From positions 30,293,525-30,357,524 of the forward strand of contig NC_058159.1 of the NCBI RefSeq assembly GCF_020080835.1: a DNA stretch of 64,000 nt, written 5' to 3'. Positions 46,464 through 59,272 of the stretch are shown piece after piece. The DNA is from Cotesia glomerata. Its lineage: Eukaryota; Arthropoda; Insecta; Hymenoptera; Braconidae. A model generated the notes under the pieces. It saw only the letters and a program-made list of their open reading frames with translations. It was not told where the DNA came from and made no database searches. Positions within the stretch are counted from its first letter, which is position 1. Every line of letters begins with the position of its first letter. The position numbers and the translations under genes are program-made.

Positions 46464-49400
46464 TTTATTATTATTTGAACAAGTGATAATTTTTATTTTT
46501 ATTTCAAATAAAAATCTGGTATAAATTAAGTAATTTTTTAAATTAGTCATGTAAAAAAAATCACCTTGTTTATTAATTTAAATAAATAAATAAATAGTTA
46601 TTTTTATTTATCAGTTAAACGTATTTTCCAATTTTCAATATCTTTCATTCCATCAGACTAATTGAAATGGCTTTTTTCCGGCAGCTTTTAAAACTCAACA
46701 AACACGTAAATACACAGACGCAAGTACCAATACTTTTACTGTTTATTTGTCAAAATAAATAATTCGAAATACTAAATAGATTAATAAAATAGGATTATTT
46801 GTTTCTGTTTTTATCAACAATTTCACAATCGATTCTTTCAGCACACCAATAATTCACCTAACCATTTGCCTTTTTTATTTAGATTTATTCGATTTATTGA
46901 ATATATTTATAAATGTTCGTATTTATTTCCTAGTACGCTAACAAATTTATTCCAATACCCGTATACACTGCCCTTTTATCGGCTCCATGACCTGTAATAT
47001 GAGCGTTTAAATAAATATGTATATAATAATGAAAAATAAAAAATTTATGTGTTTACCTGTATTCTGCATACATGTATAGATAAATTTATTGTCTTATTGG
47101 GAAATGGAGATATTCAATGGGTGTATTTTTACCGGAAATAAATAATACAAGGGCATTAACTATTTTGGAATGACGCCAGGAATATAAGCTAGTTAATGTT
47201 ATTACGGATTAAATAACAATGAATAACAACAATAGTAATTATACTATCGAGAGCTATTCAATTTGCTAATCGACATAATCATTAAAATAATTGATATCCA
47301 CCTGGCATATCAGTATTATGTGCGCAAGCACGATCCAAAAATATTTAACGTGTAATTCTAGACAACCGCGATCCATAATGCTAATTGGAACAAAAAATAT
47401 CTCGGTACATATCTACATGCAACCATTGATTGATTAATTTATTAGGAGATATGACTAATGTTATTGTGATGGCTTCAAAATTGCCGATAAAAATAATTAT
47501 TCTCTACTGTATTATAATTTTAGTATCTCGGTAATCTCCAAAGTCTATTTATGGAATATAATAATAATTTTCATTTTCTAAATGTCGACTTTTGATTTTG
47601 ACTTTACAATGTTTGAAGACATGCAAAACAGTAACTTTCATTAATTAACTCTCGCATTGTTCTAATGACAGCTTCTACGGAATTAACGTTCAACATTTTA
47701 ACAATTATCTTGACAGATATCTTCCAGCGTATACTGTTATAGATTTGAAGGATGAATATTGTTGAACTATAAAGTTTCTCTGATGGTTTAATTTCAAAAT
47801 TATGAAGAATTTTTGGTGATTGTTTTATTTTACGGATCAGAATTCTTTAATAAATGAAACTGATATTTAAAATCACATTATTTTTTTCTTAAATAGTGAT
47901 AAAAAAATTTAATAATTAAAAAATAAAAATTTTTTTAAATGTAAATTTTGCAATAAGGAAATTTTTTCATCTAAATTATTTATTTTTGCTCGTAAAATAC
48001 AAAAAAATTTTTAACTATCAATTTTATGAATATGAAATTAGCAGATATCTGACAATTTTTAGGATTTTTTTATGAAAGAAATTATTGCAAAAAAATAAAA
48101 ATAAAAATTTCAGATGCAGAAAATTTGAAAAACTAAAAGTGTAATTTTATTAAAATATTTTTTTAATTATAATTTAATTAATGATATAAATTTTTTAAAT
48201 TTTTAAATGTCTGTTCATTTCAGTATCATTCAATTTTTGATTTTTTTTTATGAAAAAAAAGTGTGACCGTAAAATGAACAAAATACAGAATTTTTAATAT
48301 AAAATAAATAACTTTGAGCATAAAAAAAATAAAGAAATCTTCTACATTAAGACATCCTAACCAAGTCTTGAAAATAAAAGCCCGTATCAAGTAACGAAAA
48401 TTAGTGGGTTTCCCCATAAATTAAAAGGGATTAACCAGATTAAATATAGCATAAAGGGATTATCGTGCAAATAATATGTATGAAGATTTGTAATTGATAG
48501 ATTACCGATAATAATTATATGACCGTCATCAATGTAATTCCACGTGACCTTTGGGCATCCGGGAGCCGGGAGCCAGGAGCTGGGATCATTGGGATTATAC
48601 ACTAAAGGGTTATATTGAGGTCTTAGTTAACTGAGGAGTCTTGCTCACATGGAACAGCAGGACCGGCAGCAGCCATATATACCCAGCTTGTGCCAAAGGA
48701 TTATGTACCAAGGACCTATATAATCAGGCGTACGTCGCTCGGGTAGCATAGCATGCCAGTAGTATCCAGTATGGTGTGGTGTATTATATGGTGCACGGTG
48801 TATGGTGTACTCGACACATTACTACGTCTCACCACCTGCCAGGCACACGTTCATCGTCCCCGCTCATATAATAACAATATACACATATTACATCGACAGA
48901 GGAGAACAAGCTCGTGTGTGTCGTATGTGTGAATGCTGGTGGCTGCTAGAGCAAAGCGAATGGAAGCCATATCTCCGTGCGTTGCTGGCCGACATCTACA
49001 TCTATACCAAGACCGTCCAGAGTCTAGAGTCTAGAGTCGACACAGTATAGAGTTAGCACGGTATGGGCCCTTTGACTCGCCACGTGTCTGGTATACTGTC
49101 CATTATGTCCTCATCGTTAATTAAATTGACTTAAGTGAGGCTTCCAAAGGGGTTATTAATGTCGCGTTGATTTCGACGATTTGCATGACCGTTTGACGAG
49201 ACTGATCGGATTAGCGTCAAGCACATTTAGACATTATTAAGTAAACAGAGCAATTTGAATAATTTACAGAGACATCATCAGACGATGAGATAAAGATAGG
49301 GTGACGGCTACGGTATTATATAACACCGGTATACAAGAGATCACAGTCACCAGTCACTGGTTACGACGCCTCTTTCGTCACTCTACTCTCTGTCATCTTC

Positions 49401-49695
49401 ATCTTCTCTTATATATTAGCTAACGAGCTAGCTTTAACAGTTATTACGCCCCACAACGAGCACTTTATGACTAAGTTTCCTGATCTATCGTGTATCTACA
49501 CTATTTTTTATGTTTTTGAATCTATTTAAAAGGGGATAATGAATAATAATGAAGGTTTTAACAATTACTTGATTAAAAACAATATTAGATCGAAAATTTA
49601 AGATATTTTAAGAGAATTAATTCAAAGAAGTCATGAATCAAATTAAAAAAATAGAACAAAGAGGATAAAAATAATTTTTAATTCCACAATTTTAA
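46464..49695. other. Non-coding stretch, mostly AT-rich
   Basis: 46464-48450 is strongly AT-rich with short A/T-run frames. 48530-49450 is GC-richer, with a frame of 82 codons. No recognisable gene or splice pair. TACAG followed by GTAAACAC on the minus strand near 47050-47061 lacks a pyrimidine tract. Confidence 0.5.
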
Positions 49696-50521
49696 TTTAC
49701 ATCATTAGGAGAATAAGAAAAATTTTGTCTCCAGGATAGTCATATGATAAAATCAGTTTTTTTAGTGAAATTTAGTGTCATTGTAAAGGTCTTGACTTGA
49801 ATTTGTGCCTTTTCAAGGTTTTATATCATTCTCACTGATACTCAATTTATGATAAGTATTTATTCGAAAATTCGAAAATTCTCTATCTCTAGACACATAG
49901 TTAAGAAATGACCTTGTATCTCGTAAACTATTGACATTCTTAAAGATGTAAGCTCATCCCGATGTTACACTATTCGAGACCTTTCATTTGAGTACCCACA
50001 TCAATTTTTCATATATTTTATATATTACACATATGATTATATGAAAAATATATCAAAATGCTTGTGGATACTCAAACGAAAGCTCTTGATGAGTGTAACA
50101 TCGGTATGAGCTTATATCTTTGAAAACATCAATAGTTGAGAAAGTACAGTACAATTTAACATAATTTAGAATTTACATTGTATCTTGAGAACTATTGACA
50201 TTTTTAAAGATATAAGCTCACCCCAATATTACACTGATCAAAACCTTTCATTTGAGTACCCACATCAATTTTTTCATATATTTATATATATTATATATAA
50301 AATATATATGTATATATGAAAAATATATGAAAATGCATGTGGGTACTCAAATGAAAGCTCTTGATGAGTATTAACATCGGAATGAGCTTATATCTTCAAA
50401 AACGTCAATAGTTAAGAAAATACAGTGCAATTTAACTAAAATCGTTATTTAATAAAGCAAAATTTTATCTATTTATAATTCACAAGTCACGGCAGTCACG
50501 TAGTGACTGTAAGGTTACTAA
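49696..50521 (+). mobile_element. Non-autonomous Helitron family A, copy 7 (nearly full length)
   Basis: The 5' end TTTACATCATTAGGAGAATA has the usual TC changed to TT and is preceded by A. The 3' end is CTAA (50518-50521) followed by T, which still fits the Helitron CTRR rule. Two palindromes (about 49915-50140 and 50175-50420) and the tail are present. The terminal hairpin GCAGTCAC-GTA-GTGACTGT (50492-50510) has a G-T closing pair. Confidence 0.9.
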
Positions 50522-51593
50522 TTATTATTAAAATATAAATTCGATGACATTTAAAAACTAGATCAAATATTTTCGGGGATTTTTTTATATTGCAAACCTT
50601 CTTCTTATCCTTCTTATCCTCAAAAATACGATGTATTGTAACAAGAAAAGAGTAAAAGAGAGAGAGAGAGCAAAATAAGGCTGAGAGATCTCTTTACTGA
50701 ACGGAACGGCCACCTGGACTGAGCACGAGGCCCAGCGCGTGCCGGAGATGACGTGATGTACGTGTAGTATAATAAGGTATAAGCTTTACTCGGAGATATT
50801 TACAAGCGGGGGCGTACACTCCTGAGAGCCCTTGAGATATACGTAAAGAGCGTAATGCTGGATAAAGAGGAAAGAGGCGCAGCACGAGTTGAGTACAGAG
50901 GAGGTAAGCCGAGTTTGAGAGAGAGAAGATGAAAGCAACTTCCTGAGCACGCGACTTGTTTGTGCGATCTCCAGCTGCTTCCTGCCTCCCCCGATCCTTA
51001 ATGTACTCAAGTCTTGTTATATGTACTCATCATTTTATCGAGGATGAGATGCGATGTGTACACATATTACAGAGAGCATGTGTACTCTAATTTCTATCAA
51101 ACTTTCCGATGCCATCAAGCTCCATTTGCTTCGAGCGGAGGCCGGATTAATTCCCGTAAACTCGCGGAAGCTAGGGGCGGGGGTGATGCGTCGTATTATT
51201 GTGCTCGCGATACGTCGCGGTCTGGCTCGAGCAATAATAACAATAATTACGATTGTACTGATAGAATAAATAATAAGAGAGATAGGAGATATTTTAGAGA
51301 GAGATAATGGAGGAGCTGCAGGAAGCGAGGGCACGCGTCCGGTGAAATAAGAAACCGGAAACATCTGGGGAAGCCGCATTGTTTGTTCGGGTGCATTATA
51401 TTCCTCCACCTCCTCCTCCTCCTCCTTTTCGGCGGCATCTAATCTACCAAGGAACCAACGTGAAAACTAAAAGAGAATGAGCCAATTCTTCTCTCGCTCG
51501 CAAATCATCCAAATAATCATAAAAAATTTTTTTTAAAAAGGTTTTGTAAATATAAATATCTGTCTTGAGCACCGATTTTGTAGTAAGAATTAT
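50522..51593. other. Non-coding stretch, GC-richer
   Basis: It has short (GA)n near 50657-50670 and (CCT)n near 51407-51424. Overlapping frames of up to 124 codons lie at 50690-51440 on both strands. None is recognisable. Confidence 0.45.
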
Positions 51594-52142
51594 CTTTTGA
51601 TTTATTAAAAATAATTAGTTTATTTGTTAAGAGTAAGCTATTATTTTTATTTTTACTTTTAAAAGCGAATAAATTTAATTAAATATTAAAAACTATTTTT
51701 AAGTTTTTTATAAATTTAGATAGTGAGAAATTTTTTTTATTTTTAAAAATAAAAACCTTCAAATTTAAATTCAAACCGTTTAAAATTTATCAAGAAAATT
51801 TTTCTAATAAAAAATTCAATTTTTACTGACACTTTTTTGAATGTTTATAACAATAAATATTTTATTAAATTTATTGTTATAAACATTCAAAAAATTGTCA
51901 GTAAAAATTGAATTTTTTATTAAACAAATTATCTTAATAAATTTTAAACGGTTTGAATTTAAATTTGAAGGTTTTTATTTTTAAAAATAAAAAAAATTTC
52001 TCACTATCTAAATTTATAAAAAACTTAAAAATATTTTTTAATATTTAATTAAATTTATTGGCTTTTAAAAGTAAAAATAAAATTAATAGCTTACACTTAA
52101 AAAATAAACAAATTATTTTTAACCAAATAAATTTTCCAAAAG
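51594..52142. mobile_element. Large near-perfect palindrome, 549 bp
   Basis: Two arms of about 265 bp are inverted copies around a 10-bp spacer (51859-51868). The innermost 20 bp, GAATGTTTATAACAATAAAT, match exactly. Other matched blocks are AATTCAATTTTTACTGACA, TTCAAATTTAAATTCAAACC and GTAAGCTATT.ATTTT. Differences between arms are few. No terminal duplication was identified, so the class is uncertain. It could be a foldback transposon or a local inverted duplication. The element is non-coding. Confidence 0.85.
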
Positions 52143-54159
52143 TTAAAAAACTCAATCTAAGTTTCTTAAGATAGAAAAACATTGATTTAAAAGCACCTCT
52201 AAAAACATCTGCATGGAACATCAACCTCTTGAGCGCAAGTTTATTCTCCCCTAGAACCTAACACTCGAAAATACCAATACAAACAACCGAACAAATACCA
52301 ACGAGAGTGAGATTGTCCCAAAGTAAAAGGCATCACGTCCTTTTGGTTCTGCGGTGTCTAGTTGCCCACCCCCGTGACATTTTAGCCCGTATGAAGCCCT
52401 AGAGCACCTGGTGGGTGACACACACGCGTGTCACTTTTCTTCCTCCGTTTCTATCCCTTTTCGTCCGGTTGCTGCCAAAGGGGTCTGTATAAATAATCGA
52501 CAGATATCCCAGAAAACACAGATCGGCGATGCTATTCAATAAATAACACTCGCATGCATACATATAATATAATATAATGTAACTTATGTAGAGAAAAATA
52601 AAATAAGGGGTTGTTTTTTCAATTCCAAAATTCCGATAGGTTTTATTGAAATATTTAGCAGCTGCAATCTAACATAACAATTCTTGCAGTGGCTCAGTGA
52701 ATTACTTCACTCTTTTTATTTTATTTATTGTCGTACATAAAATGCTTGGGCACGAATTCTTAAGCGGCGAGACACAAAAGCCACCCATGTTTTGTCACAA
52801 TTGACCGGTTTTCCGGCGGAAAAATTTTTGACTTTCATTTGAATACATTACACGCCCTCAACTCAATGTATGAATAAAATTCTAGTTTTATTTTATTATA
52901 TTACATTTTATTTTATTTTATTTTATTTTATTTTATGGTACATACTAAGACTCAAAGCTCATGGGCAGTCACGTCCGCCAATTAATAGTTTGTATTGTGC
53001 ATACTAGGAAAATCTGGAGGAAGAACAAGCAAATAGAGTCCAGCAGGATCCGGTAAACTATAAAGGCTCCAGGTATAATATAACACGAGCAATATATTAC
53101 ATAAGATACATACAATGGAATTAATATTTGAATTAGGTACTATCACAGCCGAAAGACACACACCAACAACTTATGTTGTTACGTATTATATTAAGTACAT
53201 AAGATCAGTTTGTGTAGTCCTGTAAGACTACAAGTGTAAGTGCTGTAGAGACTCTGTACATAGATATAGGTGTAGGTATAATTCGAAACTTGCCATGGAG
53301 CCATTTGCGACGTAATCCTCGAGAAGGAGGCACCGGCACGCTCAACATTCTGGTCATTCTCACGATTCCTGGACGGGTCAGGTGTTAGACAAAGCCTCTG
53401 TGTCTCTTCCTTAGTGCAATGCACAATGTACTGGTACTTGCGCCCAGACCGGGCGTTTACAAGAGCCTTGTCCGAAGCATCTCATTTAGTCAAAGCTAGT
53501 GGCAAACAACTCCGGGGGTAATTGTGTTCTTTCTACACCTGTGAACCTTAGCGACACACCCAAGAGCAATTGAACGTGAAAAGTACGGATCATTAAAACA
53601 TGAATTCACTAAAACGTCACCCCGGCTGTTTGAAGCCCAGTGTGGGGCCTTTCATGGCTAATTCGTGATTTGGAATAACTTTAAGCGTTTTCGTATTTTC
53701 CCAGGCTGTTTAACGAGAATTTTATGTATTGTGTGTTAGGGTGGTTTCTAAAATATTTATTTTTCACCGAGTATTTGAATAATCCTCGTAAAAAATGGAC
53801 TTGATAGCTCTATTTTTAAGAAACTACTAACAGCTTGATAAATATTCAATGAGGCTTTTTAATGACATGTCAGAAAATTTTTTTGAATTTGAGATAGTTG
53901 GTTTTGCTTTAAATATTCTGTGAAAAAGATTTTATATTCTAGTTTTTTTGTAAAGTGAAGTAAAAAAGTTATAAAGTTTGGAATGCATGTAAAAAATTTT
54001 TAGACTTCAATTTTAATCCAGATTGAGTATTAAAATGGTAAAAAAGAATTATTTTGTTTACAAGTTTTTACAAACCTTTTTTTTATTTTGAAAATTTAAA
54101 AAATCTTATGCGACACCTAAAAATTTTTTATCGAACCATTTTTGTATTAAACTATCCAC
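52143..54159. other. Non-coding stretch
   Basis: It contains (ATTTT)n at 52905-52935 and GC-richer patches at 52200-52560 and 52960-53660, with AT-rich sequence to 54159. TATCACAGCC at 53141 matches a miR-2-type seed, but no precursor hairpin is apparent. Confidence 0.5.
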
Positions 54160-54320
54160 AGTAAAAAATTTTGCATCAATGCGTCCAAAAATTTTGTGTT
54201 AAAAATTTTTATGTTCAATATTTAACACTTTTTTGAGTTGATTTAACAGAATAAATGTTAAATTAACACATAAAAGTGTTGAATGTTTAACACAAAATTT
54301 TTTGACACAATGACACAGAA
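54160..54320. mobile_element. Palindromic MITE-like repeat
   Basis: AAAAATTTTGTGTTAAA on the left faces an inverted copy, TTTAACACAAAATTTTTTGA, on the right. Further matched blocks are TTTAACACTTTT with AAAAGTGTT, and TTGATTTAACA with TGTTAAATTAA. The ends begin near CCACAGTAAAAAATTTTG and finish near GACACAATGACACAG. Boundaries are approximate and no target duplication is certain. Confidence 0.55.
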
Positions 54321-56490
54321 AACTAAAAATAAATACCCGATTTTTCGCACTACTCAAATAACTACCGACAAAAAGAAAGTATAAAAAATATTTGTATTTT
54401 GAGAAATGAATCCTACTTAATTCACCGAAGAAATTTTGGTAAATTTTCCCACAGGTGAAAAATTAAAAGACTAAGACCTTGAAAAAAGATTTAGTTGAAC
54501 ACCCTAATGTGTACACAAATATACAAGTACCTCACGGGTTAATATATACAACAATGTATACCTGGATGAATTTACTCCCACAGTAAAGTTGTTGTCGGTA
54601 CGTAGCAGAAGAATCCCACCCGCAGTCAGCTTTGCGACAATGACCATACACTATGAACAATAAAATTGCTGCTGGTGTCTGCGTGGCAACATTGTGTCTC
54701 TACTTAGAACCAGCCATTGCGGATGAGTATAAGGACGCAAAGAAAAGGACGGAAAAGCATAAAAAATGCTAATAAAAATGTTGGTAAAAATAAAAGAGAA
54801 TAATAACAATATACATAAATTTTCTTTCCCAGGCTGCGCTGGAGGTTCTTGCATAAAGCTTCTTACAAGTGCTAAGTGAAACGGAAGATTTGTTGAGAGT
54901 TTATAAAGACCTTGAGGAAGCCTGAGATGGCCTCGATGTGCTGCATAACGGAGCTACACCGCCTTATTAACCACCGTCACTACACCGTCAGTCTCGGACA
55001 ATGTATGCTGAGCTACCTCGTCCTCGTCCTCGTCCTCGGCCTTGTCCTCTTGTCTCTTGTAGTAGCAAACGTCTGTATTGTATGTATGTATGTATGTATG
55101 TACTTAACATTGTACATATTTATGTTTATCCACACAGCCGCAGGTAAGGTGAGATGACTCTGGACCGCGATATCCACTGATGAGACCCGACTTAGCGCGT
55201 ATATATGTGTGTATATATAATATAATATGTCGAGAGGAGAACGTGCTAATAAAAACGCCAGGTAACGTGTAACAGTAAGGCGCTTTCGACTGTGGAATCT
55301 GTGTGTGAGCAAACCCATCACCAGCCGCCAGATTCTCCTTGTCTATGTCTACATGGGACCAAGACTTGAATAAAGACCGAGTTTAATAGTATCGGTAGTT
55401 TTGCAGGTCTAAAAAAAAAGTTTCTGGTGTTTTTTATTTACGGAGTAGACCGAAAAAATAAAGATAGGTTTCTATTCGCAGCAAATATATCTGTAGATTG
55501 TGATGAAGAATAATAATGATGATAATATAAGTGGAAGAGGTTTTGTCGAGGGTGGTCCAAATAATGGCAAGCGTAATTGGCGAGCTGTTTGTTTTGTCGC
55601 GGCCCGAGTAGTCCAGAACGCCGACAGATGGCCCGCGACGCTCGATATGGGTTCGGCGGGAGAAAAAGATAAATAAATGATCAGAGAACTCATTAAAGCA
55701 AGACAGAGACGGAAAATAAGGACTGATGTTGTACCGTCGTTAGTAGCTTCACTCCTCAGAGTAAAATAGAAATAATGGCGATAAAATAAAAAGAGCAGCC
55801 GGGTCTCGAAATGTTTTTACAATTTTTCACCTATTTTTCCTGGTCTTTTATTCCCCTGAAAGACGGGACACATGAATGCGGAGACTGTCGCTCGTTACTC
55901 GCATCTAGTACGTCCTCAAACTGGGTCTGTGTGGGTTGTTAGAGTCGTCATTGGCAGAACAGAACAGTAACGAGTCGTTTGTCGCTGTTGCATTATTTTT
56001 CTTTGACTTTTGTATAAAATGCCCCGATGCTCTTTTACCTGCTGGCCGGTTAGCGGTGTCTATTATGTTGTCCAACAGACGTGTAGAAATGTCTTTCATT
56101 GGTAGATATACTCTACATTATGTTGTTATGTATATACAATGTGCATTAGGGTGGTTAAAGAATGTTTTTTTAAGGTTTGGGCGATGGAGAAAATTTTAAT
56201 AAAAAATAAGTTGAGTTTTTCTGTTCAAGTGACGTCAAAAGTTTTTTTTTTTTTAATTAAATTATAAAATTTGTTTCGGTTAAATTGAATTATTAAAATG
56301 TAATTTTCAGAGTTTTAATAAGTTTTATTATTTCATATGATTTTTACGGTTCATGGTTTAAATTTTAATTTAGACGTCTAGAGCAAAAAGTTGGAAAAAT
56401 TTATTTTTAAAAAGAATTTTTACAAATTCTGTAAGAACATTTTAAAATTGTGAAAATTTTATGGATTGATTTTTATAATTTTAAAATTTA
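54321..56490. other. Non-coding stretch
   Basis: It contains a (CGTCCT)n-like run at 55018-55040 and (GTAT)n at 55079-55102. CAG followed by GTAAGG at 55141-55149 resembles a fused splice site with a modest pyrimidine tract. GC-richer patches at 54580-55380 and 55470-56090 hold overlapping short frames. AT-rich from 56200. Confidence 0.45.
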
Positions 56491-57044
56491 CTAGCAACCT
56501 TGTAGTCACTATGCGACTGCCGTGACTTGTGAGTTATAAATAAGTAAAATTTTGCGTTATTAAACAATAACTTTTGTTAAATTACACTGTACTTTCTTAA
56601 ATATTGACGTGTTTAAAGATATAAGCTCATCCCGATGTTACAATCATCAAAAGCTTCCATTTGAGTACCCACATGCATTTTCATATATTTTTCATATATT
56701 CATATATATATAAATATATAAAATATATGAAAAATTGATGTGAGTACTCAAATGAAAGGTCTCGATGAGTGTAACATCGGGATGAGCTTATATCGTTAAA
56801 AATGTCAATATTTCACAAGATAAAAGGTCATTTCTTAATTATGTATCCAGAGATAGAGTATTTTCGAATGCAGCCTAAATACTTATTATAATAAACTGAC
56901 TATCGGTGAGAATGATATGAAACTTTGAAAAGGTATAAATTCACGTCAAGACCTTTGCAATGACACTAAACTTTACTAAAAAAACTGATTTTATCATATG
57001 ACTATCCTGAAAAAAAATATTTCTTATTTTCTTAATAATATAGA
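56491..57044 (-). mobile_element. Non-autonomous Helitron family A, copy 8 (reverse, single palindrome)
   Basis: On the minus strand it runs from TCTATATTATTAAGAAAATA (57044) to CTAG (56494-56491), with A before and T after. It has one palindrome (about 56590-56810) and the full tail. The terminal hairpin has decayed (GCAGTCGC-ATA-GTGACTAC). The 5' part keeps the AAGGTCTTGACGTGAATTTA-type phrase. Confidence 0.9.
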
Positions 57045-58468
57045 TTTTCTACAAATTTTGTAAAAAATGTTAACATTTTCTAATTTTCTACAAACTTAAC
57101 AAAAAAATCATTAAACAAAATAATAATTGCTAGCAAAATCTACCTGCGAGCCTTAATGTAGTAATCTAGAATTTTTTCATACCTAACTAATTCCTCCCGA
57201 AAAAAAAAAGTTATTCTCTTAACTACCCTCCAACACTGCTACATATACATATCACATAGCTGTACAGCATACAAAACACACCTAGCCTTGGGCGAGCATT
57301 CTGTACGATCCAATATAAAATACCAGGATGAAAGTTTTGCAGACGAGGATCGTTATTAGGTGAGATGCCGTAGCCGTCTCGTTCAGCTCCTATATTCTAT
57401 ATTCCATATTACATTTATATTTATATTTATATCCATCCCAGTTAAGTGTAAATCAACTGTTGGTTCTCACTCCACAAAATATCTGGTCCCATTCCCCCGA
57501 AACTTTTAAAGACTGGCCTTTTTGCCGACGCAAGGGTGGTCAGTCTTCGAACTCGTTTGCCTCGATGGATGGCTCTATCCATACACACATACACACAATG
57601 TATTTTGTATACATTTTTGTTGATATAATGTATATAATAGAGCAGCAAGACCAGCCGGGAGATACAAATACGCAGGCCATGTGTCAGGTAATTTGATGGG
57701 TAGCATTTAGCGCGATACCGCAATTCATGGTTAAACATCTGAGTGCCCATTAAGAACAAGGGCCGGTGCTTGTCCTCTGGCTCTCGAGCTTTTAATTTAA
57801 AACTTACGGAGTTGGAGTTAAGAAACAAACACCTGTTTGAATTAACGAGAGCTTTTCTAGGGGGCCTCCAGTAAGCGCCACTCGCCGCTCAACCCCTCGG
57901 CAGTTGGGCAACCCCCTGGCAGATGGCAGCAGCGAGTGAGGGCTGTCTGCTCTGGTCTTATCGGGTGATTAGCGACGCAACACCGAGAATAGAATTGAGA
58001 ACCCGCAATCGGTACAAGCTCAGCTTTTGCGTGTAAAAACTTCTCTATCCGTCGTGAGTTATTAAAAAATTTTTGTTGCGTTTAATTTTCTCCAGCTTTT
58101 ATTAGTTTTTTATTTAAATTAAAGTTAAGCGCTTTTGGTCGTGTTTTATTGATGCCGATGGCAGAATTCCCGAGCATATAAGCATAAGGGGCGGTCTGCT
58201 ATTCGAACACGGGCCGATGGGAGAAGAGGCACATCGTTATGCGATATGTCTGAGGTTCGCCAGCGACCAGCGACTAAACTCGGCGAGAAGCCGCGTGTTG
58301 TTCGCGGTCGGTGGGACGATCGCGATCCGGAGATAACGAGCCGATCGTTTTTCTCGTTCTCTTTGTCGCTCTCTCTTGCCATCTTTCTATTTGTTTTTAT
58401 TTTTTATTTTCTCTCTACGCATCTAACACACAACACACACGGAATTAAAGTACAACTATGGTTGTATA

Positions 58469-58474
<6 letters not shown>
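57045..58474. other. Non-coding stretch
   Basis: 57045-57240 is AT-rich. The GC-richer part 57250-58440 contains frames of up to 128 codons in antisense overlap and no recognisable product. Confidence 0.45.

Positions 58475-58552
<78 letters not shown>
58475..58552. repeat. (AT)n microsatellite, 39 units
   Basis: An uninterrupted 78-bp AT run, the longest in the window. It is not flanked by Helitron palindrome arms. Confidence 0.95.
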
Positions 58553-58557
<5 letters not shown>

Positions 58558-58911
58558 TGTATAAGCACACAAGGTACCGGTATATAAAGTATAAAAGGAT
58601 TTCTCGACTACGTGGCGCCAGTCCAACTGTTGTTCAAAATTAAAGTCAACAAACGAAAAAACAATAATAAATAAATAAATTAAATGGATAAATAATTTTC
58701 GGTGTAGCTTTATTCTAGAGATAAAAACATACTTCGCTCAGATCGTTAATCAGACTTTTTTATTCTCAACACTTCTTGGTATTTGTAGCAATACTATCAC
58801 AGCTTTTACTTTTATTTTGGATTTTAATTTTTTAAATAAAAAATTGATTGATTGAATTTTTATAAAATTATAATTAAAAAATTAAATGCTTGATCGAAAA
58901 GTTGAAAATAA
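58553..58911. other. Non-coding spacer
   Basis: Mixed, then AT-rich sequence between the microsatellite and a 5'-truncated Helitron. Nothing recognisable. Confidence 0.5.
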
Positions 58912-59272
58912 TCTCTAGATACATAATTAAGAAATGACCTTGTATCTTGTGAAATATTGACATTTTTAAAGATATAAACTCATCCCGATGTTACACTCAT
59001 CGAAACCTTTCATTTGAGTACCCACATCAATTTTTCATATATTTATATATATTATATATATGTATATATGAAAAATATATCAAAATACATGTGGGTATTC
59101 AAATGAAAGCTCTTGATGAATGTAACATCGGGATGAGCTTATATCTTTAAAAATGTCAATAGTTAAGAAAGTACAGTGCAATTTAACAAAAGTCACTATT
59201 TAATAAAGTAAAATTTTATGTATTTATAGTTTGCAAGTCACGGCAGTCATATAATGACTGCAAGGTTGCTAG
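58912..59272 (+). mobile_element. Non-autonomous Helitron family A, copy 9 (5' truncated)
   Basis: It begins inside the family at TCTCTAGATACATAATTAAG. It has one palindrome (about 58945-59160) and the tail, and ends in CTAG (59269-59272) then T. Its terminal hairpin reads GCAGTCAT-ATA-ATGACTGC (59243-59261), fully paired although both arms differ from the usual sequence. Confidence 0.9.

Noticed and set aside
53141..53150. TATCACAGCC, matching the 5' end of miR-2-type microRNAs
   Set aside because: No complementary arm within hairpin distance that I could see.
55102..55149. Fused CAG/GTAAGG on the plus strand with a CTTAAC branch-like motif
   Set aside because: The pyrimidine tract is poor and broken by ACACAGCCG; much weaker than the two minus-strand sites.
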